Origin: Pseudoxanthobacter soli DSM 19599
GTDB taxonomy: Bacteria; Pseudomonadota; Alphaproteobacteria; Rhizobiales; Segnochrobactraceae
Reading direction: 5' to 3'
DNA length: 53,409 bases
Assembly: GCA_945898215.1 (NCBI GenBank)
Contig: CAMDHY010000016.1
Coordinates: 1-53,409, forward strand
In this document: positions 9,164 through 18,524 of the stretch, piece by piece
How the letters are laid out: every line of letters begins with the position of its first letter
Numbering within the stretch: position 1 is the first letter of the stretch
Translations under genes and position numbers: made by a program
The notes under the pieces: generated by a model
Database searches by the model: none
Seen by the model: the letters and a program-made list of their open reading frames with translations, nothing else
What the model was told of the DNA's origin: nothing

Positions 9164-9257
9164 GGCGTCATCCGGACTGGAGCATCGACGGGAGTCCGGC
9201 CGGCGGGGAGGCACGGCCGAGTGTCGCCAAGCCTAGCCGAGCCGCCGGCCGCGGGCC

Positions 9258-9280
9258 AGCCGCCCCGGCGCGGGGCGGCT
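9258..9280 (-). terminator. terminator-like GC hairpin after the TPP enzyme
   Basis: A perfect 9-bp inverted repeat (agccgcccc / ggggcggct) with a 5-base loop lies about 40 bases beyond the stop of the TPP-dependent enzyme. No T-run follows on either strand, so an intrinsic terminator is only a guess. Confidence 0.35.
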
Positions 9281-9318
9281 CTGCACCGGACGACGGCGGA
9301 GGGCGAGTGCCTCGCCGC

Positions 9319-10983
9319 TCACCCCCCGGCGCGCAGGTCGTCGATCGACTTCGTCGGCGTGATCGCCTGCGGGTCGAGCTTGACGTGCAGCAGCGCCGGC
9401 CGGCGCGAGGCGATTGCCGCGGCGAGCGCCGGGGCAAAATCCTCGCTCGTCTCCACTGTCGCGCCTTGGGCGCCGTGGGCGCGGGCGAGGGCGGCGAAGT
9501 CCGGGTTCTTCATCGTCGTGCCGGAGACGCGGCCGGGATAGGCGCGCTCCTGGTGCATGCGGATGGTGCCGTAGATGCCGTTGTCGATCACCACGACCAC
9601 GATCGCCGCACCCGCCTGCATCGCGGTGGCGAGCTCCTGGCTGGTCATCTGGAAACAGCCGTCGCCGGCGAGCGCCACCACCACCTTGTCGGGGTGGGCG
9701 AGCTTTGCCGCGATCGCCGCCGGCAGGCCGTAGCCCATCGAGCCGGACGTCGGCGCCACCTGCGTGCCGTAGCGGCGGAAGCGGTGGAAGCGGTGCAGCC
9801 AGATCGCGTAGTTGCCGGCGCCGTTGGTGAGGATGGCGTCCTCCGGCAGCGCCCGGAGCGCCGCCACCACCGCCGCCATCTGGAACGTGCCCGGGTGCGC
9901 CGGCACCGTCTCGCTCCAGCCGAGGTAGTCGGCGCGGGCGGTGCGGCTCGCCTCGCCCCAGGAGATCGTCGTCGGTGGCTGCAGGCCTTCCAGCGCCGCG
10001 GCAAACGCCTGCGGGCTCGCATTGATGGCGAGCGAGGGCTGGTAGACCTTGCCGAGCCCGTCGGCGTCCGGCAGCACGTGCACCAGCGCCGGCAGCGGCG
10101 CGCCGGGTGCGATGAGCGTGTAGCTCTGCGATGGCACCTCCGACAGCGGGTCGCCGACGACGAGGAGCAGGTCGGCCTCCCGGATGCGCGCCAAAAGCTT
10201 CGGGTTGACGCCGAGGCCGAGATCGCCGGCATAGTTCGGGTGGTCGGCTGGAAACAGCATCTGCCGGCGGAAGGTGACGGCCACCGGCAGTTCGAAACGC
10301 TCGGCGAAGCGCACGGTGGCGGCCACCGCCGCCTCCGACCAGCGGCCGCCGCCGAGCACGACCATCGGCCGCTCCGCCGCCCACAGCCGTTTCTGCAGCC
10401 GCGCCATGTCGGCGAGCCCCGGCCACGTCTCGACCGCCTCGACGCGCGGCGCGTCGGCGGCCGTCGCCATCGCCGTCAGCATGTCCTCCGGCAGCGCCAC
10501 CACCACTGGCCCAGGCCGGCCCTGCATGGCGACGCGGAAGGCGCGGGCGACGAGTTCCGGCACGCGCGCGGCATCGTCGATCTCCACCGCCCACTTGGCG
10601 AGCGTGCCGAAGACGGCCTTGTAGTCGACTTCCTGGAAGGCGCCGCGGTGGCGCATGCCGGTCTCGATCTGGCCGACGAACAGGATCATCGGCGTGCCGT
10701 CCTGCTCGGCGACATGGACGCCGGCGCTGGCGTTGGTGACGCCCGGCCCGCGCGTGCAGAAGGCGATGCCGGGCCGGCCGGAGAGCTTGCCGTCAGCCTC
10801 CGCCATCATCGCCGCCCCGCCCTCCTGACGGCAGACGACGAACTCGATGTCGCTGTCGCACAGCGCGTCGAGGACGGCGAGATAGCTCTCGCCGGGAACG
10901 CCGAAGACGCGGCGCACACCCTGGATGGCGAGCTGGTCGACGAGGAGGCGGGCGCCGGTGCGCGCGGCGTCGGCGCCCGTCAC
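9319..10983 (-). CDS. TPP-dependent acetolactate-synthase-like enzyme
   Basis: 554 residues with the three-domain layout of the acetohydroxyacid synthase / benzoylformate decarboxylase superfamily. The Pyr domain has the TPP-activating Glu (Glu54 in CRQEGGAAM), the central domain is nucleotide-binding-like, and the C-terminal PP domain has the GDGCFQM...VIDN TPP/Mg motif. It is shorter and more divergent than biosynthetic IlvB and has no IlvN partner here, so I would not call it ilvB. Typical annotation is 'thiamine pyrophosphate-binding protein'; the substrate is probably a 2-keto acid. The GTG start overlaps the stop of the upstream diguanylate cyclase gene as GTGA, which implies coupled translation. 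Confidence 0.88.
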   Translation of the reverse strand: MTGADAARTGARLLVDQLAIQGVRRVFGVPGESYLAVLDALCDSDIEFVVCRQEGGAAMMAEADGKLSGRPGIAFCTRGPGVTNASAGVHVAEQDGTPMILFVGQIETGMRHRGAFQEVDYKAVFGTLAKWAVEIDDAARVPELVARAFRVAMQGRPGPVVVALPEDMLTAMATAADAPRVEAVETWPGLADMARLQKRLWAAERPMVVLGGGRWSEAAVAATVRFAERFELPVAVTFRRQMLFPADHPNYAGDLGLGVNPKLLARIREADLLLVVGDPLSEVPSQSYTLIAPGAPLPALVHVLPDADGLGKVYQPSLAINASPQAFAAALEGLQPPTTISWGEASRTARADYLGWSETVPAHPGTFQMAAVVAALRALPEDAILTNGAGNYAIWLHRFHRFRRYGTQVAPTSGSMGYGLPAAIAAKLAHPDKVVVALAGDGCFQMTSQELATAMQAGAAIVVVVIDNGIYGTIRMHQERAYPGRVSGTTMKNPDFAALARAHGAQGATVETSEDFAPALAAAIASRRPALLHVKLDPQAITPTKSIDDLRAGG

Positions 10984-13292
10984 GAGGCTACCCGCGCGCC
11001 GCCGAGGGCGCCGTTCGCGGCTTCGTCCGAACCGTCCTCGTCGCCGTCCTCGGGGGTGGTGAGTGCCGTGGACGCCCCGTGCGGGTCGAGGGTGACGACG
11101 ACGCGATCGCGGCCTGCCGCCTTGGCCTGATAGAGGGCGGAGTCGGCCGCCGCCACCACCGCCTGCGGGCTGCCGCCGTCGCGCGGCGCCTCGGCGATGC
11201 CGATGGAGATCGTCACCGGCCCGAGCATCTCGCCGGCGTGCACAACGGGCACCGCCCGCAGCGCCCGGCGGAAATGGTCGACGCGCTCGAACGCCTCGGC
11301 GGCGTCGGTCTCGTGCAGGAGCACCAGAAACTCCTCTCCTCCGAAGCGGCAGCCGACGTCACCCTCGCGGAACTCGCGGGTGATCATCTGCCCCACCTCC
11401 TTCAGGACGCGGTCCCCGGCCTCGTGGCCGTGGCTGTCGTTGAAGCGCTTGAAGTGGTCGACGTCCATCATCAAAACGCTGAACGGCACGCCGGAGCGTC
11501 GCGCCCGAGCGAATTCCTTGTCGAGAACCTCCTCTGCGAAGCGCCGGTTGTGCAGCCCTGTGAGCGGGTCGCGGATCGACAGCTCGCGCAGCGACTGGCG
11601 CAGCCGCACGTTGAACAGCGCGAGGCCGGCGGAGGCGATCGCCGCCACCATGTCGGCGAGGAAGCGCTCCGCCGCCTCCGGCCCCATCCCGCCGGTGGAG
11701 ATGGTGATGACGCCGAGGGTCTGGCCCTGCACGAACACCGGCACGCAGACGTGCCCCTCGTCGGTCTCGTGGACGTGGCGGCAGCCCGGGCCGCCGTGGC
11801 CGGGAACGTGGGCATAGGCGCGCCCGAGCCGGAGCGACCAGCAGGCGTCGGGAACGTAGGTCTGCTCGCCCTGGATGCTGCCCCCCCAGCGCGCCGCCAC
11901 CTCCAGCACGTCGCGGCTCTGGCGCAGCAGCGCCGCGGCGCCGCGCCGGCCGAGGGTCAGGTCCGGCATCGTCGTCTCGAGGACGTGCATCGCCTCGTCC
12001 ATCGTCTGGCAGGCCTGGATGAGCTCGGTGACGCGGGCGAGCGTCTCGTCGAAATATTTGCGCGCCTCCAGCGCCTGGGCCCGGCCCGTCGCCTCGGCCG
12101 AAACTGCCGACAGCTCGCGCGTGCGCTCTTCGACCCGGTGCTCGAGATCGTCCAGCACCCGCCGCAGCTCCGCCTCGGCAGTCTCCGACGCCGCCCGCCG
12201 CTCCTCGAGCGCCGCCGCCATCTCGTCGAAGGCGACGCCGAGCCGCCGCAGCTCGTCGGCGCCACCGACCTCGCCGGCCCGCACCCCGGCTTCGCCGCGG
12301 GTCAGGCGCTCGGCGGCGCGCACCAGCCGGCCGACCGGCTGGCGCACCGACCAGCTCGCCAGCACAAAGCTCAGGGTCAGCACGAGCGCCAGCAGCATGG
12401 TGACGCCGAGCCCCGAGCGTACCGCCATCGACCGCGCCTCGGCATAGAGGACGCGGGCGTCGTCGCCGACGGTGACGAACAGGGTCTGTCCGAACGCGTC
12501 GACGCTCGCGGTGGCATAGACCTCCGTGTCCATCGCCGCCTCGCCGGTGCCGATCACCGCGGGATCGCGCAAACCGTCGAGAAATACGTCGCGCTGCCCC
12601 TCGGGCAGCCGCTTGCCGACGAGATCCCCGGCGATCGGCGAGCGCGCCAGCACCATGCCGTCGCTCGCCCACAGCGTCACGTCGTGGGCGGAGATGGTCG
12701 CCTGCAGGGTCGTCGTGTCGAGGTAGCGCTGCAGGTCGATGCCGGCGACGAGGACGCCCTCGATGCCGCCGGCCGCGCCCTCGAACTGGATCGCCACCGG
12801 CACCACCGGCTTGCCGGACAGGCGCCCGATCACCGCGGTGCCGACCTGGGCGTTGCGCGACTGCAGCGCGGCCTGGAAGTAGGCGCGATCGGCGAGGTTG
12901 GCGGTGTGGTTGCCGCCGATGGAGCAGATGGGGTTGCCGCCGGTCGTCAGCACCGAGAGGCTGCTGAACAGGTCGTACTTGCCGGCGATGACGGCGAGCA
13001 GGTCCGGGCAGGAGCCGAGGCGGGTCCCCTGCAGCTGGTTGCTCGCCACCACCGTGAAGAGCATGTCCTCGACCGAGCCGATGGTGCGGGACAGATCGAC
13101 GGCGATCACCTGGGCCTCGGCCTTCAGGTTCTCGTTGCGGATCATGTGGCGGGAGTTGTTGGTGTCGACGATCATGAGCGCGATCAGCACGGCGCACGGC
13201 ACCATGATGACGACGCCCATCGACAGCATCCGCCCGTGGATGCTGCCGAGAAAACGCTTCAACTGCCCGACGCCCCCCACGTCTGTCCCCAT
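10980..13292 (-). CDS. membrane diguanylate cyclase (Cache-HAMP-GAF-GGEEF)
   Basis: 770 residues from the ATG at 13292 (a longer start at 13442 is less likely). The order is: TM1 (about 22-42, VVIMVPCAVLIALMIVD), a periplasmic dCache-like sensor (about 45-300), TM2 (about 310-332), HAMP, a coiled coil (around 370-405), a GAF-like domain (about 420-590) and GGDEF. The active motif is GGEEF at 651-655, a catalytically competent form. The inhibitory RxxD I-site (642-645, REGD) sits exactly five residues upstream, so product inhibition by c-di-GMP is expected. It makes c-di-GMP from GTP in response to an unknown periplasmic ligand. Its stop overlaps the TPP enzyme start. Confidence 0.93.
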   Translation of the reverse strand: MGTDVGGVGQLKRFLGSIHGRMLSMGVVIMVPCAVLIALMIVDTNNSRHMIRNENLKAEAQVIAVDLSRTIGSVEDMLFTVVASNQLQGTRLGSCPDLLAVIAGKYDLFSSLSVLTTGGNPICSIGGNHTANLADRAYFQAALQSRNAQVGTAVIGRLSGKPVVPVAIQFEGAAGGIEGVLVAGIDLQRYLDTTTLQATISAHDVTLWASDGMVLARSPIAGDLVGKRLPEGQRDVFLDGLRDPAVIGTGEAAMDTEVYATASVDAFGQTLFVTVGDDARVLYAEARSMAVRSGLGVTMLLALVLTLSFVLASWSVRQPVGRLVRAAERLTRGEAGVRAGEVGGADELRRLGVAFDEMAAALEERRAASETAEAELRRVLDDLEHRVEERTRELSAVSAEATGRAQALEARKYFDETLARVTELIQACQTMDEAMHVLETTMPDLTLGRRGAAALLRQSRDVLEVAARWGGSIQGEQTYVPDACWSLRLGRAYAHVPGHGGPGCRHVHETDEGHVCVPVFVQGQTLGVITISTGGMGPEAAERFLADMVAAIASAGLALFNVRLRQSLRELSIRDPLTGLHNRRFAEEVLDKEFARARRSGVPFSVLMMDVDHFKRFNDSHGHEAGDRVLKEVGQMITREFREGDVGCRFGGEEFLVLLHETDAAEAFERVDHFRRALRAVPVVHAGEMLGPVTISIGIAEAPRDGGSPQAVVAAADSALYQAKAAGRDRVVVTLDPHGASTALTTPEDGDEDGSDEAANGALGGARVAS

Positions 13293-13485
13293 CCCGTCAC
13301 TGGTCCTGCAGGCGCCCGATGCCCGCCTACACGCGCTGGCTTGCGCGAGGGCGTCCCCGCCGGCGTCGATGCTGGCGCCGACCCCCGTCCGTGCGCCGAT
13401 ATCCGCCTCGAGATGACGGACACCCGTCTTATCCGACGACAATAGGACAGTGGATGGGAGTTTTCACCGTGCAGCGCCGTTGGCG

Positions 13486-15351
13486 TCAGCGCGGATCGCG
13501 GGCGATGCGGTAGCCGATTTCCAGCGTTCGCTCCGGCGGCAGGGCGAAACGGTCGGCGCCGCGCCCGCCGTTTCGCTGCAAAACCACGAAGATCGCCCAC
13601 AGGATGTCGCCGAGCGAGCGGATGCGGGCCGGCATCAGCGGTCGCTCGGCGCCGGTGACGTAGACCACCGCCGCCGGGTCGATGCCGAGATCGTGAAGGG
13701 CGGGGGCGATGGTCGCGGGCAGATCGACGATCTGCATGTAGCCGATCCTGAGCTCGATGCGGGCGACGCGGGCGCCGAGCCGTTCCACCCCGACCTGCTC
13801 GGCCACCGGGATGCGCGGCCGGCCCATCACGCGCACGGAGACAACGACGGCGCGCGAGAACACCGCCCCGATCTGCTCGTTGAGGCGGGCGAGGGCAACG
13901 GGCACGCTGGTGCCGGAGCGCGACAGGAAGGCCACCGGCCGCTCGACCGTCGGCGTCGCCGCGTCGAACAGCGCCGCCTCGTCGGCGAGGTCGCGGGCCC
14001 GCTCGTCGAGGGCGACGATGGTGCGCCCGGTACCGAAGCGCCAGGCCGACATCACCAGGAGCGCCATGGCGGCGAGCGACACCGGCAGCCAGCCGCCGGT
14101 CTCGAACTTTCCGATGTTGGGGAGGAAGAAGGCGAGGTCGAGGGCGAGCAGGGCGATGCCGACCGCGATCGCGACCGGGCGCGGCCAGCGCCGCAGCATG
14201 ATCTGGGCGGCGACGAACAGCACGGTGGTGGTGATCATCGCGGTGGCGACGGCGAGGCCGTAGGCGTCGGAGAGCGCGTCGGAGGAGCGAAAGCCGATGA
14301 CGGTGGCGATCGACAGCACCGCCAGGAAGACGTTGAGGCTGCCGATGTAGACGTGGCTCTGGTTCTGGTCGGTGGTGTGGGTGATGGCGACCGGCATCAG
14401 GAAGCCGGTCTCCATCGCCTGCTTGGCGAGGCTGAAGACGCCGGTCACCACCGCTTGCGATGCGATCACCGTGGCGGCGGTGGCGAGCAGCAGCAGCGGC
14501 AGCTGCATCCAGCCCGGCGCCAGCAGGTAGAACGGGTTGCGCAGGGCGTCGTGGTCGGCGAGCAGCAGCGCGCCCTGGCCGAAATAGTTCAGGACCAGCG
14601 CCGGCATGGCGAGGAAGAACCACGCCCGCGCGATTACCGGCCGGCCGAACTGGCCGAGATCGGCATAGAGCGCCTCGCCGCCGGTGATGGCGAGGAACAC
14701 CGCCGCCAGGATGAGGCCGGCGCGCGCCGGATCGCTCGCGAGCAGCCCGAGCCCGTGGCGCGGGTCGACGGCCAGCAGCACCTGCGGGTTGCCGGCGACG
14801 GCGACCACGCCGAGCACCGCCAGAACGGCGAACCACACCAGCATCACCGGGCCGAACAGGGCGCCGATCCGGTGGGTGCCGGCGCGCTGCGACAGGAAGA
14901 AGCCGGCGAGCACCGCGACCGTCAGCGGCACCACGTAGGGCGTCAGGCTCGGTGCCGCGAACTCGAGCCCCTCGATCGCCGAGAGCACCGAGATCGCCGG
15001 GGTGATGACGCCGTCGCCGAACAGCATGGCGGCGCCGATCAGCGCCACCACCACCAGCCAGCGCGAGGGATTGTCCTCGCGCCGATTGAGCTTGAGGAGG
15101 GTGGCGAGGGCAAGCACGCCGCCCTCGCCGTCGTTGTCGAGCCTGAGCACCAGCCCGACATATTTCACGCCGACCGACAGCACGATCGCCCAGACGACCA
15201 GCGACAGCACGCCGAGGACGGAGGCGACGGCGAGGTCGGGCGCCGCCGTCGCCGCCTCGCGGAAGGCGTAGAGGGGGCCCGTGCCGATGTCGCCGAAGAC
15301 GATGCCGAGGGCCGCGACGGTGAGCGGCAGCCGTGTCTTCGACGTCTGCAT
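13486..15351 (-). CDS. kup: Kup-type low-affinity potassium uptake protein
   Basis: 621 residues, normal for bacterial Kup/HAK/KT transporters. The N-terminus carries the family signature GIVFGDIGTGPLYAFR (16-31), and FGDGVITPAISVLSAIEG follows near residue 110. About twelve hydrophobic helices span the first 430 residues, with a cytosolic C-terminal domain of about 180 residues. It imports K+ with H+ symport. A GGGGA ribosome site precedes the ATG. The next gene in its direction is the diguanylate cyclase, about 190 bases downstream, so a shared transcript is possible. Confidence 0.95.
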   Translation of the reverse strand: MQTSKTRLPLTVAALGIVFGDIGTGPLYAFREAATAAPDLAVASVLGVLSLVVWAIVLSVGVKYVGLVLRLDNDGEGGVLALATLLKLNRREDNPSRWLVVVALIGAAMLFGDGVITPAISVLSAIEGLEFAAPSLTPYVVPLTVAVLAGFFLSQRAGTHRIGALFGPVMLVWFAVLAVLGVVAVAGNPQVLLAVDPRHGLGLLASDPARAGLILAAVFLAITGGEALYADLGQFGRPVIARAWFFLAMPALVLNYFGQGALLLADHDALRNPFYLLAPGWMQLPLLLLATAATVIASQAVVTGVFSLAKQAMETGFLMPVAITHTTDQNQSHVYIGSLNVFLAVLSIATVIGFRSSDALSDAYGLAVATAMITTTVLFVAAQIMLRRWPRPVAIAVGIALLALDLAFFLPNIGKFETGGWLPVSLAAMALLVMSAWRFGTGRTIVALDERARDLADEAALFDAATPTVERPVAFLSRSGTSVPVALARLNEQIGAVFSRAVVVSVRVMGRPRIPVAEQVGVERLGARVARIELRIGYMQIVDLPATIAPALHDLGIDPAAVVYVTGAERPLMPARIRSLGDILWAIFVVLQRNGGRGADRFALPPERTLEIGYRIARDPR

Positions 15352-15428
15352 GCCGTTCCCCGCCGCCCCTGCTGCACCGCGGCGAGATTAGCCGGTTCGC
15401 TCGTCCGCACAACCAGCCGAGAGGCGCC

Positions 15429-15848
15429 TCAGGCGCGCTTCGGGTGGTAGGTGCCGAAGCTCCACAGGTGGCCGTCGGGATCGCGGCAGGAATACTCGCG
15501 CGATCCGTACGGCGTGTCGGCGAGCTCGCGCACGATGACGGCGCCGGCCGCCTTCGCCCGCTCGTAGTGGGCCTCGATGTCGTCGACGTGGACATAGAGG
15601 CCGAGCCTGGCGCTCGCCCAGGGATTGTCGGGGTCCGGCGTGCGCGGCTCGCCGCCGAGCATGATCATGCCGTCGTCGCCGAGCGCGAGTTCGGCATGGG
15701 CGACGGTGCCGTCCGGGGCGGCGTGGACGGCATGGCGGCGGAAGCCGAAGGCCGCTTCCAGCCAGTCGATGGCGGCGTGGCCGTCCCGGTACTTCATCGC
15801 CGGAAAGATCGTCGGGGTGGGTCGTTCGGTATCGGCGGGGGATGTCAT
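15429..15848 (-). CDS. VOC family (glyoxalase/bleomycin-resistance-like) protein
   Basis: 139 residues with the paired beta-alpha-beta-beta-beta fold of the vicinal oxygen chelate family: IFPAMKYRDGHAAIDWLEAAFGF at the start and YSCRDPDGHLWSFGTY at the end. It resembles the PhnB-like glyoxalase subgroup. A strong AAGGAG ribosome site precedes the ATG. The AraC gene lies 174 bases upstream on the same strand; AraC regulators with VOC proteins are a common pair and they are probably co-transcribed. The substrate is unknown. The first 16 residues are a non-conserved tail. Confidence 0.88.
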   Translation of the reverse strand: MTSPADTERPTPTIFPAMKYRDGHAAIDWLEAAFGFRRHAVHAAPDGTVAHAELALGDDGMIMLGGEPRTPDPDNPWASARLGLYVHVDDIEAHYERAKAAGAVIVRELADTPYGSREYSCRDPDGHLWSFGTYHPKRA

Positions 15849-16022
15849 CGGCTGGCTCCTTGGCGTTCGGTCCCGTGCGCCCTCGCGGGCTCCGTATCGA
15901 CGACGGAGCCTCCGCCCCGGGCGGGCAACGGCGGGAAGCCTCGCCGGTTCCCGCGCGGCGGTCTTGTCGGAATGGTACCTGCCGGTGCTCGGAGGTCCGC
16001 GGGAGAGGGCCGGCCGGTGTGC

Positions 16023-16880
16023 TCAGGCGGCGACGCCGAGGCCGCCGGTGCCGAGCGCCGCCGCGTAGGCGCCGGGCGTCGTGCCGGCGAGCGCCCGGAA
16101 CTCGTGGCCGAGGTGGGCCTGGTCGGCGTAGCCGCAGGCGGCCGCGAGATCGGCGAGCGATGTCGCCTCGCCGATCCGGGTGACGGCGTGCTCGAAGCGG
16201 GCGATGCGGGCGAGCGTCTTCGGCGAGAGGCCGACTTCGGCGCGCATCCGCGCGGCGAGATGCTTGCGGCTCCAGCCGGCCTCCGCCGCGAGCCGCGCGA
16301 TCGGCACGCCGCCGCGGCTCGAAAGGATGCGGCCGACGGCGTGGCGCACCTCCGGGGCGGGGCGGCGGGCGCACGCGAGGCGGGCCGTCAGCACCGCGTC
16401 GAGGATTTCGAAGCGCGCCGCCCAGTCCGGCGACAGCGCCAGCCGCTCCTCGAGCCGCCCCGCCCCGGCCCCGAGGAGGTCGGCGAGGTCGACGACCCGG
16501 TTCGCCGCCTCCGCCGCAAGCCCGGAAAACAGCACGGCGGCGCCGAGCGGCGTCAGGTCCGCCTGCAGGCCCGCCTGCGGCCCTTCGTAGGCGGTGACGA
16601 CGGCGTGGTCGTGCAGCCCGGCGAGGAAGCTCGTCACCCGCCGCCGGCGCTCCGGCGCACCTGTTGGAGCGACGTCGATCGCCGGTCCGAAGGAGATGAT
16701 CAGCGGCAGCCCGGCGAACGGCACCTGCAGCCGCCGGACCGCGTGGGCGGCGTGTTCGGTGTAGCCGACATAGGCGCGCACGAGGCCGGCGAGCGGCGCC
16801 GCCGGCGCGCGCGTGGCGATCTCGAAACGATGCTCCGGCCCGTCGTGGCGCCTGAGCGCGATCGGCGGTCCGCCGGACAT
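16023..16880 (-). CDS. AraC family transcriptional regulator
   Basis: 285 residues. The C-terminal AraC domain is clear: first HTH GVPIARLAAEAGWSRKHLAARMRAEVGLS, second HTH with CGYADQAHLGHEFRALAGTTPGAY. The N-terminal 150 residues resemble the DUF6597-type sensor common in this AraC subfamily. A strong GGAGGAGG ribosome site precedes the ATG. It sits upstream of and parallel to the VOC gene, and downstream of the MFS exporter, which may indicate a small detoxification unit. The effector is unknown. Confidence 0.9.
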   Translation of the reverse strand: MSGGPPIALRRHDGPEHRFEIATRAPAAPLAGLVRAYVGYTEHAAHAVRRLQVPFAGLPLIISFGPAIDVAPTGAPERRRRVTSFLAGLHDHAVVTAYEGPQAGLQADLTPLGAAVLFSGLAAEAANRVVDLADLLGAGAGRLEERLALSPDWAARFEILDAVLTARLACARRPAPEVRHAVGRILSSRGGVPIARLAAEAGWSRKHLAARMRAEVGLSPKTLARIARFEHAVTRIGEATSLADLAAACGYADQAHLGHEFRALAGTTPGAYAAALGTGGLGVAA

Positions 16881-16952
16881 CGCGCGCCTCCTCCGTCGGT
16901 GGCGTGGAGGCCAAGCCTACGCCGCCCGGCCGCCGCCGTCACCCGGCGCAAG

Positions 16953-18206
16953 CTACCGCGCCGGGTAGCCGCGCTCGATGTTCGGCAGCAGCACGCAGAC
17001 GAGGCCGAGCAGCGGCAGGAAGGCGACCGCCTGGTAGACGAAGCGGATCGAGGTCTCGTCGGCGAGCCAGCCGAGCGCCGCGGCGCCGATGCCCGACAGT
17101 CCGAACGACAGCCCGAAGAATAGCCCGTTGATGGCGCCGACCCGGCCGGGCACGAGTTCCTGGGCGTAGACGACGATCGAGGTGAACGACGACGAGATGA
17201 TCAGCGCGATGATCACCATCAAGGTCGCCGTCCAGAACAGGTTCGCATAGGGGAGCAGCAGCGCGAACGGGATCGCGCCCAGCACCGAGAACCAGATCAC
17301 CACGCGCCGGCCGAAGCGGTCGCCGGCCGGGCCGCCGAGCAGGCCGCCGGCGGCGTTGGCGCCGAGGAACAGGAACAGGTAGAGCTGCGCGTCCAGCACG
17401 GGCAGCGCGAACTTGTCCATCAGGTAGAACGTCAGGTAGTTGGCGAGGCTCACCGAGTAGACGAACTTCGAGAACACCAGCAGCGCCAGCACGAAGATGA
17501 TCCAGCGCACCTTGGTGGAGGAGTACAGCGCCTTCGCCACCGCCTTGCCGCCACCCTTGGCGGCGAGGGCGCGCCGCTTGGCGGCGTACCAGGCGCCGAT
17601 GCGGGCGAGGATCACCATGGCGGCGAGCGGCAGGAGCGCCATCCAGGCGATGCTGTCCTGGCCGAGCGGCAGCACGATGAAGGCGGCGAGCAGCGGCCCG
17701 AGCGCCTGGCCGACATTGCCGCCCACCTGGAACACCGACTGCGCCAGCCCGTGCCGTCCCGCCCCGGCGGTCCGCGCCATGCGGGCGGAATCCGGGTGGA
17801 ACACCGACGAGCCGACACCGATCACCGCCACCGCCGCAATCAGCGCCAGGTAGGAGTGCGCGAAGGCGAGCCAGACGAGGCCGGTCAGCGTGAAGGCCAT
17901 GCCGACGGCGGTCGAATAGGGCTGCGGATACTTGTCGGTGAACATGCCGACGAAGGGCTGCAGCAGCGACGCGGTGAGCTGGAAGGCGAGCGAGATCAGG
18001 CCGATCTGGAAGAAGTCGAGCTGATAGTTGTCCTTCAGGATCGGGTAGATCGCCGGGATCAGCGACTGCACCGAATCGTTCAGGAGATGGGCGGCGCTGA
18101 TCGCGAGCAGCACGCCGACGGCGGTCCGTTCGGCTGCGGCCTTCGGCGCGGCGGCGGCGAGCGACGGCAGTACGGGGGCGTTGGGGTCTTCGGCGTTGAC
18201 GCTCAC
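16953..18206 (-). CDS. fsr: MFS exporter, fosmidomycin-resistance (Fsr) type
   Basis: 417 residues and twelve predicted helices. The N-terminus (LLAISAAHLLNDSVQSLIPAIYPILKDNYQLDFFQIGLISL) is the characteristic Fsr sequence, followed by the MFS loop motif GMFTDKYPQPYS and later GGPAGDRFGRRVVIW. Family members export fosmidomycin and related compounds by proton antiport; the natural substrate is often unknown. The start is GTG at 18206 with AGGAAAG upstream. A good sigma-70-like promoter lies at 18308-18336. The first 25 residues are a variable Ala/Pro tail. Confidence 0.9.
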   Translation of the reverse strand: MSVNAEDPNAPVLPSLAAAAPKAAAERTAVGVLLAISAAHLLNDSVQSLIPAIYPILKDNYQLDFFQIGLISLAFQLTASLLQPFVGMFTDKYPQPYSTAVGMAFTLTGLVWLAFAHSYLALIAAVAVIGVGSSVFHPDSARMARTAGAGRHGLAQSVFQVGGNVGQALGPLLAAFIVLPLGQDSIAWMALLPLAAMVILARIGAWYAAKRRALAAKGGGKAVAKALYSSTKVRWIIFVLALLVFSKFVYSVSLANYLTFYLMDKFALPVLDAQLYLFLFLGANAAGGLLGGPAGDRFGRRVVIWFSVLGAIPFALLLPYANLFWTATLMVIIALIISSSFTSIVVYAQELVPGRVGAINGLFFGLSFGLSGIGAAALGWLADETSIRFVYQAVAFLPLLGLVCVLLPNIERGYPAR

Positions 18207-18524
18207 GACGGCGACTTTCCTGGACGACGCAGCGGACGGGGGCAGTTGGCGCGGAGGCGCGCGCGGGACCGTCGGCGGAGGGCGGCGGGAGCGGCGCCCG
18301 AAGGGCGTGTATACTTGAGCGTCGCCGTGTCGGCAATCTTACGGCGCGTTCCGGTTGCCGGATCGACGCCGATCGGCTATGGCTCGGGAAGGCCGTGCGT
18401 CATTTCGCCCGCGCGGCCGGCGGCGGAGTCCGTGGCGGCTTGCGGGCACTGCCGACTTGTCGTTTCCTTGGCTCCGTCGTCGTGGGCGCCGCTGCTGCCG
18501 TCGCCCCATCAGAGATCTGGAACC
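18207..18524. promoter_or_regulatory. divergent fsr / leuA-leader intergenic region
   Basis: Holds the 5' leader and promoter of the minus-strand exporter and, presumably, the promoter of the leuA leader transcript on the plus strand. I see no gene, and no convincing plus-strand -35/-10 pair. Confidence 0.4.
18308..18336 (-). promoter_or_regulatory. sigma-70-like promoter for the Fsr exporter
   Basis: Reading the minus strand, a -35 box TTGCCG (18336-18331) and a -10 box TATACA (18313-18308) are separated by exactly 17 bases. Transcription would start near 18301, leaving a leader of about 95 bases before the GTG at 18206. It is the best promoter match I found in the window. Confidence 0.6.

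Noticed and set aside
9319-10983. ilvB, acetolactate synthase large subunit
   Set aside because: Fold and TPP motifs fit, but it is divergent, lacks an ilvN partner and sits in an unrelated context, so only a general TPP-enzyme call is justified.
17751-18524. Extension of the leucine-rich leader frame far upstream
   Set aside because: That part is antisense to the Fsr exporter; only the segment from the GTG at 18525 is considered as a leader peptide.
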